A stretch of DNA of 64,000 bases from Fuerstiella sp. Its GTDB lineage: Bacteria > Planctomycetota > Planctomycetia > Planctomycetales > Planctomycetaceae. The stretch covers positions 1 to 64,000 of the forward strand of contig JABABI010000036.1 of NCBI GenBank assembly GCA_014238335.1. Reading direction: 5' to 3'. The notes beneath the pieces are model-generated. The model worked only from the letters and a program-made list of their open reading frames with translations, had not been told where the DNA came from and did no database searches. Position 1 is the stretch's first letter. Every line of letters begins with the position of its first letter. The translations under genes were made by a program, and so were the position numbers. Positions 26,725-35,219 of this stretch are shown here, one piece after another.

Positions 26725-27897
26725 ATGTCGACGACGCGTGAACAACTAAATGTGGATGGAGCCGTGCGAGACCGGTACAGCAGCGCTGCTCAGGTCGCAG
26801 AAGCGTCTTTGTGCTGCCCGGTCTCCTATGACGCTCAATATCTTGAAGCGATCCCCTCAGAGATCGTTGAGAGGGACTACGGATGTGGCGATCCATCCCA
26901 GTACCTGCAGTCTGGCGACCGAGTGCTGGATCTGGGTTCCGGAGGAGGCAAGATCTGCTACATCGCGGCTCAGGTCGTTGGGCCCGATGGATACGTCGTG
27001 GGTGTGGACATCAACGACGACATGCTGACGCTGGCCAGAAAGTACCAGAAGGAAGTCGCGGAACGTATCGGCTACCGGAATACTGATTTTCGCAAAGGCA
27101 GAATTCAGGATCTGCAGCTGAACATGGAATTGTTCGAACAGCATCTGCGTCAGCACCCGGCTGATTCGGCGAGAAGCTGGCTGGCTGCAGACGAAGCCGC
27201 AGCCACACTGAGCAAAAGTGCGCCCCTGGTAGAAAGCGACAGCATGGACGCGGTTGTGTCGAACTGCGTTCTGAATCTGGTGCGTACCGAGGACCGCAGA
27301 CAGCTGTTCTCAGAAGTGTACCGCGTGCTGAAGCGCGGCGGGCGAGCGATCATTAGCGATATTGTAAGCGATGAAGACGTTCCGGAAGATCTGCAGAACG
27401 ATCCTGATTTGTGGAGCGGCTGCATCAGCGGTGCGTTTCGTGAAGATCGGTTTCTGGAGGCATTTGAAGAGGCAGGATTTTACGGTTGCGAAATCGTAAA
27501 GCGGCAGGAAGATGCGTGGGCCGTGGTTAACGGAATTGAATTTCGCAGCCTGACCGTGCGGGCGTGGAAGGGAAAAGACGGTCCGTGCCAGGACCGCCAT
27601 CAGGCTGTCATTTACAGCGGGCCATGGAAGACCGTGGTGGACGACGATGGACACTGTTTACATCGTGGCAAACGTATGGCTGTATGCGAAAAAACGTTTG
27701 GTATCTACACCTCAGAACCGTACGGCACTCAGGTAACTGCTGTTCATCCGGCTCAGCAGGTCCCGTTGGATCAGGCGGCTGACTTCGACTGTCGTCGTGC
27801 CACGATCCGCAGCCCGCAGGAAACGAAACAGGGCAAAGGTACACTGGACATTCTGCCAGGTGATGATTGCTGCGGGGATGTCGGGAATTGCTGCTAA
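26725..27897 (+). CDS. ArsM-like SAM methyltransferase with Cys-rich tail
   Basis: A 390-residue class I methyltransferase. The SAM site is VLDLGSGGGK (67-76) with VVGVDIN (91-97). Three cysteines match the arsenite-binding set of ArsM: C54 in DYGCGDP, C181 in VSNCVLNL and C233 in SGCISGAF, the last followed by the ArsM-type EDRFLEAFEEAGF. A CC pair (30-31) and a tail CCGDVGNCC (382-390) add possible metal-binding thiols. A helical insertion of about 40 residues (130-170) separates core strands. Likely reaction: SAM-dependent methylation of trivalent arsenic, or of a related thiophilic substrate. No ars genes (arsR, arsB, arsC) are adjacent, so the role is inferred from motifs. Confidence 0.85.
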   Translation: MSTTREQLNVDGAVRDRYSSAAQVAEASLCCPVSYDAQYLEAIPSEIVERDYGCGDPSQYLQSGDRVLDLGSGGGKICYIAAQVVGPDGYVVGVDINDDMLTLARKYQKEVAERIGYRNTDFRKGRIQDLQLNMELFEQHLRQHPADSARSWLAADEAAATLSKSAPLVESDSMDAVVSNCVLNLVRTEDRRQLFSEVYRVLKRGGRAIISDIVSDEDVPEDLQNDPDLWSGCISGAFREDRFLEAFEEAGFYGCEIVKRQEDAWAVVNGIEFRSLTVRAWKGKDGPCQDRHQAVIYSGPWKTVVDDDGHCLHRGKRMAVCEKTFGIYTSEPYGTQVTAVHPAQQVPLDQAADFDCRRATIRSPQETKQGKGTLDILPGDDCCGDVGNCC

Positions 27898-27900
27898 AGG

Positions 27901-28281
27901 TTAGAGGTTGGTGTCGACGTTCTTCAGGCGGTTGGCTCCGTCTGTTGTCTGAACCATCTGAAAAGCCCCTGGCAGCGTACGTGGTTTGGTGATGCGAACG
28001 GTCTTGTCGCAGCTGGTTTCGCCACTGACCACGGTCGCCCGCGCTTTGGCAACGCCCAATTGTTTAGCGATAAATTTCATCAGATGTCCGTTGGGTTGTC
28101 CGGCAACCGCCGGTGCCGTGTTGGAAATCTTCAGACGATCACCCAGCAGTCGTGCGACCGGATCACGAGACGCTCGCGGAGATATCTTTAGGCGAAGCAG
28201 AAGATCGGCTCCGTCCCAACGAAAGTGCCCGTCTGGTTGCGAAGCACCAGGCTTCGCGTTTGTGTTCTGTATATTGCTCAC
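27901..28281 (-). CDS. DUF167 (YggU-like) family protein
   Basis: A 126-residue small protein of the DUF167 family. The typical core is LLLRLKISPRASRDPVARLLGDRLKI, then VAGQPNGHLMKFIAKQLGVAKARATVVSGETSCDKTVRI, matching the V/A-G-x-A-N-x-x-L and GxxSxxK patterns of the family with mild variation. Start is GTG 28281. It is convergent with the ArsM-like gene, only 3 bases between stops. Function of the family is unknown. Confidence 0.88.
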   Translation of the reverse strand: MSNIQNTNAKPGASQPDGHFRWDGADLLLRLKISPRASRDPVARLLGDRLKISNTAPAVAGQPNGHLMKFIAKQLGVAKARATVVSGETSCDKTVRITKPRTLPGAFQMVQTTDGANRLKNVDTNL

Positions 28282-28374
28282 GGCTTAGCGGTAACCTGAG
28301 TGCCTGTTTTGCCCTGATTCTTGACGCCACGTTTCAGTATTCGCTGTTTGTATGTTTCGTTGTTGACTCGCTGC

Positions 28375-29853
28375 CTACAGCCGCTTCTGGTTAACGGGCG
28401 TCGCGGGAACTGTGCCGGACGCCCGAGCGTGCAGCATCGGCCGCAGACGGGCCATAACACGTTTCGCTGCGGCATCGGGTGTAACGGCCAGATTATTGAA
28501 TTCCCCCGGATCGGTTCGATGATCATATAACTCGATACCTTCCTCGCCTTCGGCCCATTCTGTGTACCGCCATCGGTGCGTGCGAATGCTGCACCCCATG
28601 ACCATTGTTTTCAGCCGATGATCAGCTGGTCGCAGCACTTGAGTGACAGCCAGGCCGTCCCATTCGGACAGCGGTGCGTCAAGCAATGGAGTGAGGTCCC
28701 GACCCGCCAGATTGTTGGGTGCATCCACACCAGCGACGCTGGTCAGCGTCGGGTAGATGTCCACGAATTCCACGACGCGACGACAGGCCTGTCCGTTGCC
28801 ACCCCTGCCAGGAACGCGAATGATCAGCGGCGCTCGCGCACCTTCTTCAAACAATGTTCGTTTCTGCCAGATGCCGTTGTGTTCGCCCAGGTGGTATCCA
28901 TGGTCGCTCCAGAAGACCACAATAGTACTGTCGGCCAGATTCAGTCTCTTCAGGGAGGCCAGCAGCCGTCCAACCTGAGCATCCACGAATGAAACGCAGG
29001 CATAGTAAGCCTGCATCGCCTGCAGCAGTACGGGACCTGGCAGGTTGTAGTGAGGGACGGGGCAATTGTGAGCAAACGCCGCCACGGGGATGTCGTCTCG
29101 ATCACCGGCCGGAGCAAAAGGCAGACGCATTTCCTGCACGGGATACATATCGAAGTATTTCTTCGGAGCCACATAAGGTGTGTGTGGTCGAAAAAAACCG
29201 ACTCCCAGAAAAAACGGTTCGTGCTGATGCTGCTCCATCAGACGGATGGCTTCCGTTGCAATCATGCCGTCGGTTTGTTCCGTGTCCTCGCCGTCGGCTG
29301 CCAGCCAGCTGAGGGCAGCGCTGATCTTCCGACGGGGTTCGGCGTTGAAAATCAATGGTTCGTCGTCCTTGTCGCGGCCCTTCGGATTGATAGTCTGATT
29401 CCATGATGGTGGGTCATCGAATCCGTCCGTGCCGATCGACGCAGGGACGTTGTAATGATAGATTTTGCCCACACGAGCCGCGAAGTATCCCGCCTTCTGA
29501 AACGTCTGTGGCAGCGTCACCACGTCAGGCACTTCATCACGAAAGTGTCGATCCAGATCGTAGACCTTGATCTGATCGGGCCGAAGCCCCGTCATGATCG
29601 AAGCACGAGTTGGGTTGCAGAGTGGCAGCTGGTTGTAAGCTCGGGCAAAACGGACACCGCTGGCCGCGAGCGCATCGATGTGCGGGGTGCGGGCCAGCAC
29701 GTCACCGTAACATCCGAGCGCAGTCGACAGATCGTCCACGGCAATAAACAGAACGTTCGGCCTGGCAGCGATGACGGACGCCAGAGGCGGGTCCGGTCCG
29801 GTCACTAACGTTGTCATCGCTGTTACGATTATCAAAGTGTTCACCGTTTTCAT
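28375..29853 (-). CDS. Secreted sulfatase, iduronate-2-sulfatase-like
   Basis: A 492-residue type I sulfatase, hydrolysing sulfate esters, probably of algal or animal polysaccharides. ATG 29853 gives a signal peptide of about 28 residues. Metal-binding start PNVLFIAVDDLSTALGCYG, formylglycine motif CNPTRASIMTG with C79 the residue to be modified, then HTPYVAPKKYF and the second metal motif VFWSDHGYHLGEHNGIWQKRTLFEEGARAPL, which is the iduronate-2-sulfatase pattern. Maturation would need a formylglycine-generating enzyme, not seen in this window. Single gene, no polysaccharide lyase nearby, so the substrate cannot be named. Confidence 0.94.
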   Translation of the reverse strand: MKTVNTLIIVTAMTTLVTGPDPPLASVIAARPNVLFIAVDDLSTALGCYGDVLARTPHIDALAASGVRFARAYNQLPLCNPTRASIMTGLRPDQIKVYDLDRHFRDEVPDVVTLPQTFQKAGYFAARVGKIYHYNVPASIGTDGFDDPPSWNQTINPKGRDKDDEPLIFNAEPRRKISAALSWLAADGEDTEQTDGMIATEAIRLMEQHQHEPFFLGVGFFRPHTPYVAPKKYFDMYPVQEMRLPFAPAGDRDDIPVAAFAHNCPVPHYNLPGPVLLQAMQAYYACVSFVDAQVGRLLASLKRLNLADSTIVVFWSDHGYHLGEHNGIWQKRTLFEEGARAPLIIRVPGRGGNGQACRRVVEFVDIYPTLTSVAGVDAPNNLAGRDLTPLLDAPLSEWDGLAVTQVLRPADHRLKTMVMGCSIRTHRWRYTEWAEGEEGIELYDHRTDPGEFNNLAVTPDAAAKRVMARLRPMLHARASGTVPATPVNQKRL

Positions 29854-30102
29854 GCAGCGATCCTGTTCGTTGTTCTCTGTGCTCTGAAATGTATTTGACA
29901 ACGATGGCGGAACTTCCGATCGAAGGCAACCGTCTAGTGCCGAAACTTTCAGTGGTTATGTGGTGCGTTCTCAAAATACAGCGGGGCACGTTTGAAATAG
30001 CCTCATCCGTGTCGCAACCGAATTGACTTACCGATATCCTATATCTGAAGTGGACCCCATCGTTAGGACCAGTTTTGCGGTCTGCTCAGGTGGATCGATT
30101 GA

Positions 30103-30222
30103 TCAGTTCAATCGCGAGTTGTGGACTTCCCAGGGCGTGCGGTAGTCCAGCGATTGATGAGGTCGTTCGTGGCTGTAGAAATTCGTTCCTGCTGGCAAAG
30201 ACTTCAACGGAATTACGACCAC
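30103..30222 (-). pseudogene. IS3-family transposase C-terminal remnant
   Basis: On the minus strand the translation reads NFYSHERPHQSLDYRTPWEV and ends in TGA at 30103. This is the well-known C-terminal end of IS3-type (rve/DDE) transposases, after the catalytic glutamate. Only about 40 codons remain and the frame degenerates upstream of 30222. About 50 bases past the stop, near 30050, the sequence GTCCTAACGATGGGGTCCACTTC could be the old terminal repeat. It lies in the 440-base gap between the sulfatase start and the M24 peptidase stop; nothing else recognisable is in that gap. Confidence 0.75.
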
Positions 30223-30294
30223 GCCGGTGTCCGAATTGTCTGTCTGACACTCAGCGCCAGATTGAGTGTTTCCGTCCCGGCAGCGACTGGTACT

Positions 30295-31410
30295 CTATAA
30301 TTCCAGTGAAAAGTTGGTCAGCCTTTCGACTCCTGTGCTGGTCACACGGTAATTCTGTTCCAGCCGGATACCGGCCTTAAGTTCCTCCGTGTACAGACCG
30401 GGTTCGGCAGTAAAGCAGTCCCCTTCTTGAAATGTGTCTTCCCAGTTGGGATTCAGGTGCGGGGCTTCATGAGGGGACAGACCGAATCCATGGCCCAGAT
30501 GGTGGAAGAATGCGCCGGGACAATAATCGTCCAGCATCGTCTTCGCGGTTTCGAACAATACCCTGCACGATACGCCGGGTTTGACTGTCACTTCAACCAT
30601 TTCCAGTACGGCGACAACGGCTTGCCATCCCCTTAGCTGTTCATCCGTGGGGTGCCTGTTGACCGCAATTGTCCGGCAATTATCCGCGTAGTAACCACGG
30701 TACGCAGGGCCAAGATCCAGAATAAACAGTTCTCCATCCTGAGCCATTCTGTCACGCGGCGGCCCCCCTGGAGAATTACATTGAAAGTCATTTCCCAGCG
30801 CCGTTAGGGGCTCTCCGGCGACATGGACGGCGATCGACTGCAGCTGGTTGAAGACCTCAAGTTCGCTGATTCCCGGTTGAATGATTTTACGTGCACGAAC
30901 GTACATCGCCTCTGTACACTCGCTCGCTCGCCGGATCATCGCCAGTTCGTCGTCCTCTTTGCGGCGACGAATCTGCCACATGGCGCGGTCAATATCGACG
31001 ATGGCCCCGGGGACCGTGATATACGCCGACAGATGATGACCACCGACTGAGTATTCAACCGCGGTTCGTCCCAGGAGTTTGCCACCCAAGGCCCCGGCCA
31101 GCGCAGCCATGGCAGTTTCGGCCTGGTCCTGTCTCAGCGTGCAGTGCCACTGCGCCGGAAATGTGACGATTTCATCGGCTGCTGCGACGTCCGGTTGGTC
31201 GTTGGGCGCTGCCAGGGTGCAGTTGCCCTCAACGTCCAGGCAGACGGCCGCCTGCATCAGCCGGTGAGGCCGACAGCCGGTTAAATACTGAATATTCTCG
31301 TGGCTGACAAGAATCACGCGATCAACGGATTGTTTGACCAGCCATTTTTGGACTCTTTTCTGGCGGACACGGCACAGTTGCGGAGAAAGGTTGAGAGCTT
31401 CTGCGGTCAT
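30295..31410 (-). CDS. M24 family Xaa-Pro aminopeptidase-like protein
   Basis: A 371-residue metallopeptidase of the pita-bread fold. The N-terminal creatinase-like domain (1-150) contains ILVSHENIQYLTG. The catalytic domain keeps the five dimetal ligands: D232 (FILDLGPAYRGYY), D243 (ADNCRT), H307 (LGHGFGLSPHE), E336 (FTAEPGLY) and E351 (IRLEQNY). The likely reaction is removal of an N-terminal residue before proline, in the cytoplasm. Start ATG 31410. It is divergent from the class IV aminotransferase gene, with about 80 bases between starts, so a shared control region is possible. Confidence 0.92.
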   Translation of the reverse strand: MTAEALNLSPQLCRVRQKRVQKWLVKQSVDRVILVSHENIQYLTGCRPHRLMQAAVCLDVEGNCTLAAPNDQPDVAAADEIVTFPAQWHCTLRQDQAETAMAALAGALGGKLLGRTAVEYSVGGHHLSAYITVPGAIVDIDRAMWQIRRRKEDDELAMIRRASECTEAMYVRARKIIQPGISELEVFNQLQSIAVHVAGEPLTALGNDFQCNSPGGPPRDRMAQDGELFILDLGPAYRGYYADNCRTIAVNRHPTDEQLRGWQAVVAVLEMVEVTVKPGVSCRVLFETAKTMLDDYCPGAFFHHLGHGFGLSPHEAPHLNPNWEDTFQEGDCFTAEPGLYTEELKAGIRLEQNYRVTSTGVERLTNFSLEL

Positions 31411-31493
31411 GTTTCGACGTTCGGATGTGGTGCACGAGAGAAATCAGTAAAGTGGAGAACGGTACGTCCGTTCCAGAACCGGGAGTCGTTATT

Positions 31494-32423
31494 GTGAGTG
31501 TTGCGAGTAAATCCAGGTTCGTCTACCTGTCAGGTCAAATGGTGCCTGAAGCAGACGCGAAGATTTCTATCTTCGACAGCGCTGTCATGCTGGGAGACTG
31601 CGTGACGGAATCAACGCGCACGTTTTCGCACCACCCATTTCGTCTGAACGATCACATCGACCGGCTGTATCGCTCGCTGAAGGTCACCCGCATCGATGTC
31701 GGGTATTCTCCGGAAGAACTGACTCAGATAACACTGGATGTGCTGGAAGCAAACCTGCACGCTCTGACTCCGGCAGATGATTGCTGGATCGTACACAATA
31801 TTTCCAGAGGGTTGCTGAAACACGGTCCGTCCGCTGCACAGCGGAATCCCGCCACTGTGATGATCTTCACCGATCACATGGATCTTCGCGGCTGGGCAAG
31901 GTACTACACGGAGGGCTGCCATGCGGTCACGTCTATGAGCCGAGCCATTCCCGCTCAGTCTCTGGATGCTCGTATCAAGAATCGCAGTCGTCTGGCGTAC
32001 ACAATGGCGGATACGGAGGCACGACTGGTGGATCCTGAAGCTCAGTGCGTTATTCTGGACGTTCACGGCAACGTTTCAGAGAACAAAGGTGGTAATATCT
32101 GTGTCGTAGCGAATGGGGAACTGAGAACACCGACAACCGAGAACAGTCTTGCCGGAATAAGCCGGCAAACCGTCCTGGAACTGGCGGCCGACCTGGGAAT
32201 ACCGATTCGAGAACGTCGCCTGCAGATGTATGACCTTTATACTGCACACGAATTGTTCTTCACCAGCACACCGTACTGCATCATGCCGGCGACCCGATTC
32301 AATGGTCTGCCGGTTGGTGACGGTCACGTTGGGCCAGTCACAAAGAGGCTTTTGGCAGCATGGAGTGAACGCGTCGGCGTCGACATCGTTGCGCAGGCCC
32401 AGCGACAACTTGCCGAAAGTTAG
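31494..32423 (+). CDS. Class IV aminotransferase (branched-chain/ADC-lyase type)
   Basis: A 309-residue PLP enzyme of fold type IV. Start GTG 31494 is chosen for its position just before YLSGQMVPEADAKISIFDSAVMLGDCVTESTRTF, the usual first strand pair of the family. The PLP lysine is K162 in RIKNRSRL, and the phosphate-binding region is NVSENKGGNICVV followed by TPTTENSLAGISRQTVLELA. These fit branched-chain aminotransferase, D-amino-acid aminotransferase or aminodeoxychorismate lyase; the sequence does not clearly settle which. It is followed at 120 bases by nadE on the same strand. Confidence 0.88.
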   Translation: MSVASKSRFVYLSGQMVPEADAKISIFDSAVMLGDCVTESTRTFSHHPFRLNDHIDRLYRSLKVTRIDVGYSPEELTQITLDVLEANLHALTPADDCWIVHNISRGLLKHGPSAAQRNPATVMIFTDHMDLRGWARYYTEGCHAVTSMSRAIPAQSLDARIKNRSRLAYTMADTEARLVDPEAQCVILDVHGNVSENKGGNICVVANGELRTPTTENSLAGISRQTVLELAADLGIPIRERRLQMYDLYTAHELFFTSTPYCIMPATRFNGLPVGDGHVGPVTKRLLAAWSERVGVDIVAQAQRQLAES

Positions 32424-32545
32424 GGCAGCTTACTTATTGACGGAGCCGGTACTTTCTCATGGGGTGGCCGTACTGCTATCAAAGCACTTCAATCGCGGCC
32501 ATGAGTCAGCGAAATTCGCTGTAAGACGAATGAACGAGACTCAGA

Positions 32546-34510
32546 ATGAAACGAATCAGACTTGGCGCGGCCATCCTGAATCAGACACCGCTGGACTGGG
32601 AAGGCAACACGTCGCGGATCATGCAGGCCATCGACGATGCCCGCCAGCAGGAAGTCAGCGTTCTGTGTCTGCCCGAACTCTGCATCACGGGCTACGGCTG
32701 TGAAGACATGTTTCTGTCCCCGGCTGTGTGGCAGACGGCCTGGGACATGCTGCTGAAGATCGTTCCCCACACTCCGGATATGGTCGTTTCTGTTGGGCTG
32801 CCGCTGTACATGACGAACGGCGTTTACAATGTCGCGTGCGTCGTGGCCGATCGACAGATCGTCGGTTTCGTGCCAAAGCAGCACCTGGCCGGAGACGGAC
32901 TGCACTATGAGCCTCGCTGGTTTCGAGCGTGGCCAGCCGAAACAATCAGCGACTACCATCGTGACAGCAACAACTGGCCCATCGGTGATCTCATTTTCGA
33001 ATACGACGACGTACGACTGGGCTTTGAAATCTGTGAAGACGCCTGGGTCGCCGGCCGGCCTGGAAACCGAATGGCAGAATGCGGAGTTGACGTTATTCTG
33101 AATCCCAGTGCCAGTCATTTTGCGTTCGGCAAGCATGAAACCAGAAAACGCTTTGTGCTGGAAGGATCGCGATCGTTCGGGGTCAGCTATGTCTATGCCA
33201 ACCTTGTCGGAAATGAAGCGGGCCGAGCAATTTATGATGGTGGCGCGCTGATTGCGTCCTCCGGTGATTTGATGGCTGCGGGTCCGCGATTCGGGTTTCA
33301 TGATGTTCATCTGACTGTGGCCGATGTCGACGTTGATCTTACTCGAACGCGCCGTGCCGGAATTCATTCGATGCCTGTTGACGTCAGCGATGACGTGTAC
33401 GACCGGATTGCACGGATCGGTGGATCGCTGTTTACTCCGACGACGACGCGAGGCGCAGACAGAGTGGCCGCACCGGCCGAATCGGAAACCGAAGAATTTA
33501 CTCAGGCTATGGCGCTGGCCCTGTTCGACTATATGCGCAAGAGCCGCGCAAACGGTTTTGTCATCAGCATGAGCGGTGGAGCGGACTCGTCAGCTGCTGC
33601 GTCTCTGGTACGGTGTATGGCAGAACGAGCAATCGCCGCGCTGGGGACGGACGGGTTTCACGAAAAATTATCCTGCGTTGAAAACATTGACAAGGCATCT
33701 GATGCGGACGCGGCCATGAATTTGCTGTTGACCGGCGTCTATCAGGCAACTCGAAACAGCTCCGAAACGACGCGTGCCGCCGCAGAAGCCGTGACCACCG
33801 CCGTTGGAGGAGTTTTCCACTTTCTGGATGTGGACATCATCGTAACGCACTACACGACAATCATTGAAAACGCCATCGAACGAACGCTCGAATGGGAGTC
33901 CGATGACATTACGCTCCAGAATATTCAGGCCCGTTCCCGTGCGCCGAGTATCTGGATGTTCGCCAATCTAAAGAATGCGTTACTGCTGTCGACGAGTAAT
34001 CGATCTGAGGCGGCTGTTGGCTACGCGACGATGGACGGAGACACGTCCGGCGGTCTGAGTCCAATCGCCGGCATCGACAAAGCTTTCCTGCGGAATTGGC
34101 TGTCGCTGATGGAAACCGATGGGTCCGCGGGGTGTGCTTCGATTTCTGCCCTGGCCCTTGTGAACCGTCAGCAGCCAACGGCCGAACTGCGGCCGTCTGA
34201 ATTTGAACAGACTGACGAGGGTGACCTGATGCCCTATCCATTGCTGGATAAGATCGAAGGTCTGGCGATTCGTGACAAACTGAGTCCACGTGAAGTGCTG
34301 GCACGGCTGACCGAAACACATTGCGAATATTCGACTGCTCAGCTGACCGAATGGATTAAACGTTTTTTCCGGCTGTGGTCACGCAACCAATGGAAACGTG
34401 AACGCTATGCACCGTCGTTTCACGTAGACGACAAGAATCTTGATCCCGGCACGTGGTGCCGCTTTCCAATCCTTTCCGGTGGATTCGAGTACGAACTTAG
34501 CCAGCTTTGA
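32546..34510 (+). CDS. nadE: Glutamine-dependent NAD+ synthetase
   Basis: A 654-residue two-domain enzyme making NAD+ from deamido-NAD+, ATP and glutamine, last step of NAD synthesis in the cytoplasm. The N-terminal nitrilase-type glutaminase has its triad E44 (CLPELCITGYGCED), K111 (PKQHL) and C163 (FEICEDAW). The C-terminal ATP-pyrophosphatase domain begins near residue 335 with ISMSGGADSSAAASLV, followed by the synthetase motif LLSTSNRSEAAVGYATMDGDTSGGLSPIAGI. Length is typical of the glutamine-dependent form. ATG 32546 starts directly at the first nitrilase strand (IRLGAAILNQTPLDW). Confidence 0.96.
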   Translation: MKRIRLGAAILNQTPLDWEGNTSRIMQAIDDARQQEVSVLCLPELCITGYGCEDMFLSPAVWQTAWDMLLKIVPHTPDMVVSVGLPLYMTNGVYNVACVVADRQIVGFVPKQHLAGDGLHYEPRWFRAWPAETISDYHRDSNNWPIGDLIFEYDDVRLGFEICEDAWVAGRPGNRMAECGVDVILNPSASHFAFGKHETRKRFVLEGSRSFGVSYVYANLVGNEAGRAIYDGGALIASSGDLMAAGPRFGFHDVHLTVADVDVDLTRTRRAGIHSMPVDVSDDVYDRIARIGGSLFTPTTTRGADRVAAPAESETEEFTQAMALALFDYMRKSRANGFVISMSGGADSSAAASLVRCMAERAIAALGTDGFHEKLSCVENIDKASDADAAMNLLLTGVYQATRNSSETTRAAAEAVTTAVGGVFHFLDVDIIVTHYTTIIENAIERTLEWESDDITLQNIQARSRAPSIWMFANLKNALLLSTSNRSEAAVGYATMDGDTSGGLSPIAGIDKAFLRNWLSLMETDGSAGCASISALALVNRQQPTAELRPSEFEQTDEGDLMPYPLLDKIEGLAIRDKLSPREVLARLTETHCEYSTAQLTEWIKRFFRLWSRNQWKRERYAPSFHVDDKNLDPGTWCRFPILSGGFEYELSQL

Positions 34511-34567
34511 GAAGATACCGTCGCGGATGTTTCCGGTACGAAGCGGCTGCGCGTATGATCTAACGTA

Positions 34568-35104
34568 ATGAGCCTTTTCTCCGAACTTCAGCTGCAGAAA
34601 TTTGCCAACGGCTATGAACTGGTCGACGGTGTTTTGATGCATCAGCAGAACCCGGAACATTTTCGGATTCCTCACCCTGTTCTGAAGAAGCACGTGAGCG
34701 TGGGGCACTTCGTGGAACTCAGAATTGATTCGCCTCGATTTTCGGTTCATGCGGACGCACCAGAACAGTGCGAGTGCCCGTCGTGTCATGGAAACGCGTC
34801 TAAGCCGATTCTGAGTCATAATCAGCCCGCATCGCTTGTGCCACTGGCAGCACAGAAGGTGCCTTCGCGGGGCTGGGGCGAAGATTTCTGGGTTAAGGTG
34901 CTGCAGCGTGACGACGCCGTGATTAAGGCTGTCGTCGATAATCCGCTGTACGAGTTGCGACTGCATGAGGTCAGTTTGGGCGACGAAATCATTTTCCACT
35001 CTGATCATATTCTGGCAGTGCATCCAACACACCGGCAGGAGATCGTGATGGGTATGGACGAAGCCGACCTGAAACAACTCGTGCAGTGGCTGGGCACGCT
35101 GTAA
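34568..35104 (+). CDS. Small protein with CxCxxC motif, DUF2314-like C-terminus
   Basis: A 178-residue soluble protein. Residues 67-72 hold CECPSC followed by H, a possible small zinc site. The C-terminal half (EDFWVKVLQRDDAVIKAVVDNPLYEL, then GDEIIFHSDHILAVHP) resembles the DUF2314/YegJ-type small domain found in many conserved hypotheticals; this resemblance is by pattern only. The start ATG 34568 is 57 bases after nadE on the same strand, so it may be co-transcribed. Function unknown. Confidence 0.75.
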   Translation: MSLFSELQLQKFANGYELVDGVLMHQQNPEHFRIPHPVLKKHVSVGHFVELRIDSPRFSVHADAPEQCECPSCHGNASKPILSHNQPASLVPLAAQKVPSRGWGEDFWVKVLQRDDAVIKAVVDNPLYELRLHEVSLGDEIIFHSDHILAVHPTHRQEIVMGMDEADLKQLVQWLGTL

Positions 35105-35219
35105 GGAAGTTGACCGGGCAGAAAAAGGGTCAGGCAACAATAGTGCGAAGCACCGTTTGGGCTATGGGTGTCTGCCCCCTGTTCCACCTTCCTTTTCCGA
35201 GTTTTCTGGCCCGCACCAC

